In this document: positions 1-4,410 of the stretch, one piece after another
How positions within the stretch are numbered: position 1 is the first letter of the stretch
Layout of the letters: every line of letters begins with the position of its first letter
NCBI GenBank assembly: GCA_947176285.1
Contig: CAMWQF010000221.1
Location: 1 to 5,235, forward strand
DNA length: 5,235 nt
Direction: 5' to 3'
From: an uncultured Porphyromonadaceae bacterium
GTDB taxonomy: Bacteria; Bacteroidota; Bacteroidia; Bacteroidales; Muribaculaceae
The notes under the pieces: model-generated
Told to the model about the DNA's origin: nothing
Database searches by the model: none
The model's input: the letters and a program-made list of their open reading frames with translations, nothing else
Translations under genes and position numbers: made by a program

Positions 1-31
1 CCAGTGTCTTCCCTCAGTTCAATCCACTTTA

Positions 32-63
32 AGAGCCCATCTCATAAATTTGAGATGGGCTCT
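32..63 (-). terminator. Hairpin at the end of the recombinase-like gene
   Basis: A perfect 13-bp inverted repeat (arms 32-44 and 51-63, loop TAAATT) sits at the 3' end of the last gene. Its upstream arm on the minus strand starts inside the TAG stop codon (62-64). The bases after the stem on the minus strand read TTAAAG, so the U-tract is weak. The plus-strand side has scattered T runs, so the hairpin may work in both directions. The stem is long and GC-rich enough that a role as terminator or 3'-end stabiliser is likely. Bases 1-31 show nothing else. Confidence 0.65.
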
Positions 64-952
64 AAGTTAAGTTAGTCTTTTCTTTATCATCTATCTTCCA
101 TGGAATCTCATAGCGCTCCGGGACCGGATACTTATCCGGATTCTTTGCCAAATCCTCCAGGAACTCCCGGTAGATCAAAAATGCGTTCTTTCCCCTTTCC
201 GCATCATCATCCGATAGATCAGGAAATGTCTCCCATTCCAATTCATACTCTATCCTTTTCTGTAGTTTGTCAAGAAATGGTTTAACATCATGTCCATTCC
301 TAATGTACACTCCAATATAATCAAAGATCTTCTTTTTTTGAACTCGTCTGATCAAAAGGTTATAAAGCCTCCTCAACTTAGAGCAGTATGTGTTTATGGT
401 TTGGGCAGTATATCCCTTGCCCTTATTCTTCATATATTGACGGAAGTGATTGTGCATCGGAATCTCATGGAAATGCATAGGATCATCCTTTATCTCAACT
501 TTCATTCCGTAACTTTCACGCTGAATATCTATCCTCCATCTGATAAACCGGCAATAGCATTGGAAAGCCCTTACCCAGTCCTCTTTCGGAGCTGGTTTGG
601 ACACTTCCATTCGAAGCGAAGGGCTGAACTTGCTAAGTTCAAAATCATCTCCAAATTCAGCAACGGTCTCAGCATACGCGACGAGTCTCTCATAGTTATC
701 CTCAAGCCTCGCAATCCTTCGCTCCGGCTCACGGGTATGTGAGAAAAACGCATTCCTGAGGTTCTTAAATAAGGCATCATCGTCAGCAAACATCGTCTTA
801 AATGCAGTGCGGATATTTGATACATACACCTTCGCGGAACTCTCGGAAAGTTCCTCATGATTGACACACCAACGAATGAATGCCCAAAAATCATAGGGCA
901 TCTCATTGTTCTCAGGACCCGGATCCTGAGCATAGACTTTATTCCTACCCAT
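62..952 (-). CDS. Protein with two recombinase core-binding-like modules, no catalytic domain
   Basis: This encodes 296 residues from ATG 952; a TTG at 961 would add three residues, and I prefer the ATG. The protein looks all-helical. Residues 22-55 contain the pattern F..FI.W....S..S...Y.S.IR, and residues 170-203 contain FRQYM......T.QTINTY.SKLRRLY. Both resemble the helical core-binding (SAM-like) domain that tyrosine recombinases use to grip DNA. Each copy is followed, after a charged helical linker, by a second shared element: AFQCYCRFIRW near 130-139 and AFLIYREFLED near 257-267. The protein therefore looks like an internal tandem duplication. None of the recombinase catalytic residues (R, K, H-x-x-R, Y in a second domain) is present after either module, so it should not cut DNA by itself. 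A DNA-binding or accessory role is inferred. From memory, similar modules precede nuclease or ATPase domains in some Bacteroidota proteins, but I cannot confirm a family. The gene has its own candidate promoter at 985-992. Confidence 0.85.
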   Translation of the reverse strand: MGRNKVYAQDPGPENNEMPYDFWAFIRWCVNHEELSESSAKVYVSNIRTAFKTMFADDDALFKNLRNAFFSHTREPERRIARLEDNYERLVAYAETVAEFGDDFELSKFSPSLRMEVSKPAPKEDWVRAFQCYCRFIRWRIDIQRESYGMKVEIKDDPMHFHEIPMHNHFRQYMKNKGKGYTAQTINTYCSKLRRLYNLLIRRVQKKKIFDYIGVYIRNGHDVKPFLDKLQKRIEYELEWETFPDLSDDDAERGKNAFLIYREFLEDLAKNPDKYPVPERYEIPWKIDDKEKTNLT

Positions 953-984
953 TCTAATCAATTTTTGCGTTTATCTTTCGATTG

Positions 985-992
985 CAAAATTA
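985..992 (-). promoter_or_regulatory. Candidate -7 box of the recombinase-like gene
   Basis: On the minus strand this reads TAATTTTG, an exact match to the Bacteroidota -7 element TAnnTTTG. It lies about 32 bases before ATG 952, which would give a leader of about 25 nt. No clear TTTG is seen 19-21 bases upstream, so the -33 half is unsupported. Confidence 0.4.
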
Positions 993-1060
993 CAAAATTT
1001 AATTTAAATAGATTTTAAGAACTTGATTAGCCTCATCCTCAATTACAATATCCTCAATTC

Positions 1061-1141
1061 TCACTCAATGACTTCAAAGATAGTCTCCACACCCCTACGT
1101 GGTGTATTCAACGCCATCTCCCGAAATTCCTCCTATGTCAT
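1061..1141 (-). pseudogene. Fossil N-terminus of a paralogue of the preceding gene
   Basis: Eleven bases after the stop of the 374-residue gene, the minus strand reads ATG ACA TAG GAG GAA TTT and continues for 27 codons to TGA. Translated with the stop kept it begins MT*EEFREMALN and later has IFEVIE. Aligned without gaps to the N-terminus of the upstream gene (MTFEEFKELALN, then IF at 21-22), it matches at M1, T2, E4, E5, F6, E8, A10, L11, N12, I21 and F22, with K/R at 7 and L/M at 9 conservative. Codons differ at many silent positions, so it is an old relative rather than a fresh duplication. Codon 3 is a stop and the rest of the gene is gone. It supports ATG 2277 as the true start of the intact gene. 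The remaining bases of the 191-base gap (962-1152) hold a 15-base direct repeat and the promoter box noted above. Confidence 0.6.
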
Positions 1142-1152
1142 ATCTTACACCG

Positions 1153-2277
1153 TTACTTATATGCGACAATATCAATTTTGTAGAACATTGCCCCCTTCAT
1201 AATTCGCTCCCCCCATCTTACATTCCTTGGGTTATGCAATTTCTCCTCAATAATTTTCTCCCATTCTGAAATACGTTTAGGATTTAAATGCTTCCCATGC
1301 CAATCTGTATTTGATATACTGATTATAAAGTTTGAAAAGTTAGATAATATATTGCCTGATCTTTCCTCGATACTGGCAAAAATGGTTTCTAAAGGATTTT
1401 CAACGAAAAAATCAGCTGTTCCAAATACATGTACTGCTTCCGTTGCTTCATATATCGGGTCAAAGTCTGAAGGGGTGAGGCTCTTAAAACCTGGACACAT
1501 ATTTGATGATAGGCCTCCTGCGGATTGCGCAATTTCATCAAGACGACTTCCTCCTTGACGCCAATAGGCTTGTCCTTTATAATTCCGGTAATATTCCAGC
1601 AACTCTTTTTGACGCTTTTCAGTTACCGTCACATGAGGCTTGAATACAAGAAACGATGGCGTCGAAGAATTATGTCCCGCCAACCAATGCTCGCCAATAA
1701 GATACCTATATTCATCTGACTCAATGCCATCTACAAATAATTCGCCTAATTGATCATATAATTCCCACGAATCTTTTATTGTTGGAGGTGTTTTGGTGAT
1801 TATTGCAGTTAATACAGAAGGTGCTGATTCTTCCCATAATGTCAGAACTTCGACAATATCACCTGGCTGGAATCGGATCATACTCTGGTCACGCCCCCTA
1901 AATATCTCGTATTTCTCTTCATTAATTCCGCATGGATACGCGCATAATGTATGATCAATCAATTCTCCTTCACCATCAAAAGAAAGCACTCGTGAGTATT
2001 TTGCAAACCGCATATCTATCCCTGTCGGAATCTCATATACTAAGCTACAATATATCTTAAGTCCATCTTTCTTAGAAACACTGTCGTATATTGGCAGTAA
2101 TGCACTTTGAGCCTCTTCTAAAGATGTGTAATAAGACGTATTGGCATGAACAAGTCCATAACCGCCATCTTCATTTATCCATTCATCATAATAGCCAAAT
2201 ACCTCCAGCCTGAAAATCTTTCCGCCATCATATTCAAGCGGATTTAATGCCAACTCTTTAAACTCTTCAAATGTCAT
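1153..2277 (-). CDS. Uncharacterised 374-residue protein with GDIVEVL segment
   Basis: I do not recognise a named family. The ATG at 2277 gives 374 residues; a TTG at 2292 would add five, but the fossil copy at 1061-1141 starts at the position equivalent to 2277. There is no signal peptide or membrane segment, so the protein is probably cytoplasmic. Visible parts are an N-terminal tag MTFEEFKELALN (1-12); an alpha/beta region to about residue 130; FQPGDIVEVL (136-145), which reads like the start of a small beta-barrel; DEYRYLIGEHW (188-198) followed by FLVFKP (209-214); a short helix with KRQKELLEYYRNY (221-233); and a C-terminal region of about 130 residues ending in FYKIDIVAYK. From memory, the combination of a GDIVEVL segment, a D-Y-x-x-L strand and a VFxP strand occurs in other uncharacterised Bacteroidales proteins, but this is only an impression. 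The gene starts about 30 bases after the terminator of the 96-residue gene, so it may rely on read-through or on a very short leader. Confidence 0.85.
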   Translation of the reverse strand: MTFEEFKELALNPLEYDGGKIFRLEVFGYYDEWINEDGGYGLVHANTSYYTSLEEAQSALLPIYDSVSKKDGLKIYCSLVYEIPTGIDMRFAKYSRVLSFDGEGELIDHTLCAYPCGINEEKYEIFRGRDQSMIRFQPGDIVEVLTLWEESAPSVLTAIITKTPPTIKDSWELYDQLGELFVDGIESDEYRYLIGEHWLAGHNSSTPSFLVFKPHVTVTEKRQKELLEYYRNYKGQAYWRQGGSRLDEIAQSAGGLSSNMCPGFKSLTPSDFDPIYEATEAVHVFGTADFFVENPLETIFASIEERSGNILSNFSNFIISISNTDWHGKHLNPKRISEWEKIIEEKLHNPRNVRWGERIMKGAMFYKIDIVAYK

Positions 2278-2280
2278 AAT

Positions 2281-2295
2281 TTTTTGAGTCAAAAA
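2281..2295. promoter_or_regulatory. 15-base palindrome just before the 374-residue gene
   Basis: TTTTTGA-G-TCAAAAA is a perfect 7+1+7 palindrome ending three bases before ATG 2277. It overlaps a degenerate -7-like string on the minus strand (TAAATTTTTG, 2290-2299, one T too many). It could be an operator or a small hairpin at the ribosome entry site. AT-rich palindromes of this size arise by chance, so confidence is low. Confidence 0.25.
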
Positions 2296-2305
2296 TTTAT
2301 GCTAT

Positions 2306-2357
2306 TAATAAAAAGGCGTTGAAGCCGCACTCGTCATCGTCCCGCGGCTTGAGGCCT
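2306..2357 (-). terminator. Rho-independent terminator of the 96-residue gene
   Basis: Ten bases after the TAG stop, the minus strand forms a two-part hairpin. The outer stem is AGGC/GCCT (2354-2357 with 2314-2317) and the inner stem is AAGCCGC/GCGGCTT (2344-2350 with 2322-2328), separated by a small internal loop. The loop is 15 nt. The stem is followed at once by TTTTATTA. A GC-rich stem plus a U-tract in the right place makes this the clearest terminator in the window. Confidence 0.75.
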
Positions 2358-2366
2358 CTGCCCTGT

Positions 2367-2657
2367 CTATCCTAACATTTCACGAGCCTTCATTCTTATT
2401 TCATATGGCACTCGAGAAGAACTAGCAATAATCTCAAGTGCATCATACTCCCAACCATTCTTAAAGATTGTCTTCGCCTTAGACAATCTCGTATTCTGAG
2501 CGTTAGCAGAGAAGATATTAAACTCAGGACATATTCTAGACATCTCCAATACTGTCACATTGATATCCTTCGACAATGCAGGAAACAGATAATCCACGAA
2601 GACCTGCATACCACAAGCTCTGAGCAGATTTTTAATATGTATTTCCTTTTCTTCCAT
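2367..2657 (-). CDS. Uncharacterised 96-residue helical protein
   Basis: This encodes a small, probably all-helical cytoplasmic protein. The N-terminal half contains LLRACGMQVFVDYLFPAL (11-28). The C-terminal half contains R-L-S-K-A-K-T-I-F (57-65), ALEIIASSSRV (73-83) and a final basic helix, RMKAREML (88-95). This layout, with a short helix ending in IF, then a helix starting with AL, then SRV and a last helix rich in K and R, looks like a compact three-helix unit, possibly for binding nucleic acid or protein. I have a faint memory of similar short Bacteroidota proteins but cannot name them. The gene has a candidate promoter upstream (2682-2712) and a strong terminator downstream, so it may be a single-gene unit. 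Confidence 0.75.
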   Translation of the reverse strand: MEEKEIHIKNLLRACGMQVFVDYLFPALSKDINVTVLEMSRICPEFNIFSANAQNTRLSKAKTIFKNGWEYDALEIIASSSRVPYEIRMKAREMLG

Positions 2658-2681
2658 AATATTAATTCGTTATTATCCTTT

Positions 2682-2712
2682 CCAACTTACTTCCAGCCTA
2701 ATAGAATCCAAC
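2682..2712 (-). promoter_or_regulatory. Weak candidate promoter of the 96-residue gene
   Basis: The minus strand reads GTTGG (2708-2712), a gap of 18 bases, then TAAGTTGG (2682-2689). This is one base off the TAnnTTTG -7 box and a loose match to the -33 TTTG. It lies about 25 bases before ATG 2657. Confidence 0.3.
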
Positions 2713-2798
2713 TGAACAGCAACGATTTTTATTCAAGAATTACTTCACTCAGCAATGCAGAAGCTTTGTATTTGTAAAAGAAAGTTTTTGGGTTTAAT

Positions 2799-3947
2799 TT
2801 ATTGATTTTTCGCTTCTATACACCCCCTATATTCAGTCGCTTTTTCAACCATTTGCTTCGCAATTAGAATTTGCTGGACAACTATATCCGAAAATTCCTT
2901 TATGTTCTTCTTTTCATACCAATTGGATCCTATATTGTATGAGATAGACATGCGTGCTTTACTTTTGGGTTTGTTTATGTTAGTATAGTTAGAGAATGAG
3001 TTATCTTCTTTAAGTTTATTAAACACCTTTTCCCAGATTGAAATTTCACCTTTAGTCTTTCCTTGAATGCGCGGATAGTGTTCTTTACAAACTGAAAATT
3101 TAAATGCCCCTTTTTGGAAAGATATATCAAACGAGTATTTTTGATCTTTTTCACATTCGCCCAACACAAAACCAAAGTATGCGTTTCCTCTGGTTTCACC
3201 AACATGACATCTATTAAAATCTATTATATTCTTAGGTTTGATTGAGGCTAAAATATTTGTGAAGAATAATTTTTGGAATAGTGTTTCTAATGAATTTTTT
3301 GAAATGTAACTCATTATCTTGTCATCTTCTTTCTGACTGCTCTTTTTTGCTTTGGTCTTATCCCCATCACTAAAGACTCTGGTATATTTATTAGGATTAG
3401 TAATGAACTCCGATAATGCCTCCTCTAAATTAGTTACACATTTTATATATTCTTTGATTATCACTAATTGATCATAGTTTGCCTCCGTTGAATCCTTACA
3501 AACATCTTTGAGGATATCTTTCAATTGACGATAGTTAGCCAAATACCAGTTACCAGTTTTATCTTGAGGAAAAACGCCAAGCAGCGAAAGAATCGCACAA
3601 TTAGCATTCTGTTTTGTATGATCTTTTTTAGTATCTTCCTCAATCTCTTTCATATACTTATCAAGTTGATTCTCCCCAAGAGTAGCTTTTATTTTGTTCT
3701 CTAAAAACCACCATTGTTCCCCTTCTGAATCTATTGTTTTAAAAGCAATATCTATATGTTTAAATTCAGTGGTAGTTTCTATGGACTTAATATTGTTTTT
3801 CTCTGTACCAAATAATGTGTTCAGAATTTTTGTTCTCGAAGCCACAGATAAAGCCTTACACGAATCCGACACAATCCAAGCAATTGTAGATGAGTGAATA
3901 CGTTCCATATCGGCCACACCAATATAGTCAAAAAATGTCACGTCCAT
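2799..3947 (-). CDS. PD-(D/E)XK nuclease superfamily protein
   Basis: This encodes 382 residues from ATG 3947. The N-terminal 110 residues show the restriction-endonuclease-like fold. There is a helix with ER-I-HSS-TIAWIVSD (15-28), matching the E-x-x-hS-x-L-aW-L opening typical of the PDDEXK_4 group. A strand with TTTEFKHIDIAF (58-69) supplies D66. FLENKIKA (81-88) supplies the E-x-K pair E83 and K85. The helix GENQLDKYMKEI (91-102) carries the usual Q-L-x-x-Y. The full catalytic set D66, E83, K85 (with Q94) is intact, so DNA or RNA cleavage is plausible. The C-terminal half is not recognised. It has a lysine-rich linker (about 197-212) followed by a strand-rich region containing YFGFVLGE and YSFDISFQKGAFKFSV. 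Members of this family occur in restriction, phage-defence and mobile-element settings; the precise role is inference. The gene is clearly more AT-rich than the gene at 62-952, which points to a separate origin. It follows the structured RNA locus by about 125 bases. Confidence 0.85.
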   Translation of the reverse strand: MDVTFFDYIGVADMERIHSSTIAWIVSDSCKALSVASRTKILNTLFGTEKNNIKSIETTTEFKHIDIAFKTIDSEGEQWWFLENKIKATLGENQLDKYMKEIEEDTKKDHTKQNANCAILSLLGVFPQDKTGNWYLANYRQLKDILKDVCKDSTEANYDQLVIIKEYIKCVTNLEEALSEFITNPNKYTRVFSDGDKTKAKKSSQKEDDKIMSYISKNSLETLFQKLFFTNILASIKPKNIIDFNRCHVGETRGNAYFGFVLGECEKDQKYSFDISFQKGAFKFSVCKEHYPRIQGKTKGEISIWEKVFNKLKEDNSFSNYTNINKPKSKARMSISYNIGSNWYEKKNIKEFSDIVVQQILIAKQMVEKATEYRGCIEAKNQ

Positions 3948-3999
3948 GTTAAGATTATTATAAATAAGTTACCAAATTTGTGTATTTGTTTTCTCCCAA

Positions 4000-4007
4000 G
4001 AAATATA
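4000..4007 (-). promoter_or_regulatory. Weak -7-like box before the nuclease gene
   Basis: The minus strand reads TATATTTC, one base off TAnnTTTG, about 52 bases before ATG 3947. No convincing -33 element sits at the right distance. The gene might instead be read from the promoter at 4290-4321 through the structured RNA. Confidence 0.2.
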
Positions 4008-4044
4008 AAAAGCACAAAAGGATTAAAACGCGATTTCAAATCAA

Positions 4045-4066
4045 TTCAGTTCTGCTAGCAACTGAA
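4045..4066. repeat. Small hairpin 3' of the structured RNA
   Basis: TTCAGTT (4045-4051) and AACTGAA (4060-4066) form a perfect 7-bp inverted repeat around an 8-base loop that contains GCTAGC. On the minus strand it is followed by TTGATTTG, a poor U-tract. It could be a second 3' hairpin of the RNA or a chance pairing. Confidence 0.35.
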
Positions 4067-4073
4067 ATTACAA

Positions 4074-4090
4074 AAGCGCAAGAGCCGCTT
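4074..4090 (-). terminator. Weak terminator-like hairpin at the RNA 3' end
   Basis: On the minus strand AAGCG, a 7-base loop and CGCTT form a 5-bp stem followed by TTG and then TAATTT. The stem is short and the U-tract is broken, so termination here would be partial at best. Confidence 0.3.
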
Positions 4091-4102
4091 ACTTTTACTT
4101 AT

Positions 4103-4227
4103 CCGATTAGGTGTCTGCAAATACCCGGGCAATAAGATCAGTAGCAAACCCTCACGCCATAGCCTATGACGCGAGAGTGCCAACCTCATCTTTTTGCCCT
4201 TATTTGAAATTTGCAGACTTCAATCGG
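4103..4227. repeat. 125-base imperfect inverted repeat (rod core of the candidate RNA)
   Basis: Four nested helices pair across 125 bases. They are CCGATT/AATCGG (4103-4108 with 4222-4227), GTCTGCAAAT/ATTTGCAGAC (4113-4122 with 4209-4218, perfect), GGGCAATAAGAT/ATCTTTTTGCCC (4127-4138 with 4188-4199, 11 of 12 pairs), and a 13-bp top helix (4148-4160 with 4166-4178) that closes completely only if G-U pairs are allowed on the minus strand. The top loop is AGGCT on that strand. Internal loops are 4/3, 4/9 and 9/9 bases. There is no target-site duplication or transposase to suggest a simple insertion element. Confidence 0.8.
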
Positions 4228-4289
4228 CAAGAATCAGTAAGACACTTTCGTGTTTTTTCTTCTTTGTTATGGAACTCTGTCCAATACTG

Positions 4290-4321
4290 CAAATTTAAGT
4301 ATTATTCCGATATCCTCCAAA
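4290..4321 (-). promoter_or_regulatory. Near-consensus Bacteroidota promoter for the structured RNA
   Basis: The minus strand reads TTTG (4318-4321), exactly 20 bases, then TAAATTTG (4290-4297). Both boxes match the Bacteroidota consensus (-33 TTTG, -7 TAnnTTTG) with optimal spacing. The expected transcription start is a few bases downstream, about 4283-4286, where no protein gene begins for another 340 bases. It is the best promoter in the window. Confidence 0.65.
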
Positions 4322-4410
4322 TTTTCACTCCTCTTTTTCAATAAATATTAAAAAATTTCTTGTCCATTTGCCCGTTCAAACTCAACAATCGTCTGTATTG
4401 GGTCTTACTT

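Larger units (their letters stand above)
4072..4285 (-). ncRNA. Candidate structured small RNA, unidentified
   Basis: I infer a minus-strand RNA of about 210 nt, starting near 4285 just after a near-consensus promoter and ending near 4072. Its 5' part has a small hairpin with stem ACAC/GTGT closed by a GAAA tetraloop (4253-4242). The body is a long rod of four stacked helices (4227-4103) totalling about 40 bp. The 3' end is a short hairpin, AAGCG/CGCTT (4090-4074), followed by TTG. Three pairs in the top helix are G-U on the minus strand but A-C mismatches on the plus strand, which favours the minus strand as the RNA. I see no plausible protein in it: the 77-codon frame on the plus strand (4111-4344) runs antisense across the structure and the promoter. 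I cannot match it to a known class. It is not a tRNA, rRNA or CRISPR repeat. The rod shape loosely recalls 6S RNA, but the typical large central bubble is not obvious. It may act alone, or as a leader of the nuclease gene, or with the flanking AAA and nuclease proteins. Ends are estimates. Confidence 0.5.

Noticed and set aside
290..742. 150-codon open frame on the plus strand
   Set aside because: It lies wholly antisense to the better supported gene at 62-952, which has a coherent helical protein with an internal duplication. The plus-strand product has no recognisable domain.
571..933. 120-codon open frame on the minus strand in a second frame
   Set aside because: It is a shadow of the gene at 62-952, with an arginine- and methionine-rich composition typical of an out-of-frame reading.
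1112..1136. AGGAGG followed by ATG on the minus strand, as a ribosome site for an 18-codon gene
   Set aside because: Both the GAGGAA codons and the ATG fall inside the fossil coding fragment, and genes here do not depend on strong Shine-Dalgarno sites.
4103..4227. Integron-type attC site, miniature transposon or retron RNA
   Set aside because: There are no GTTRRRY/RYYYAAC core sites at the ends, no target-site duplication, and no integron integrase, transposase or reverse transcriptase in the window. Not fully excluded, because genes beyond the window are unseen.
4239..4262. Plus-strand terminator (AAGACAC/GTGTTTT hairpin and T-run)
   Set aside because: It could stop a plus-strand transcript, but no plus-strand promoter or gene precedes it. 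On the minus strand the same bases form a stem with a GAAA tetraloop, which fits the RNA model better.
4267..4341. 24-codon minus-strand frame starting at TTG 4341
   Set aside because: It reads smoothly but contains the -33 and -7 boxes of the promoter inside it, so the natural-looking residues are more likely a by-product of that conserved DNA.
4111..4344. 77-codon open frame on the plus strand across the structured region
   Set aside because: It covers the inverted repeat and the minus-strand promoter, has no start-site support and no domain. The G-U pattern favours an RNA from the opposite strand. Any annotated homologue may be spurious.
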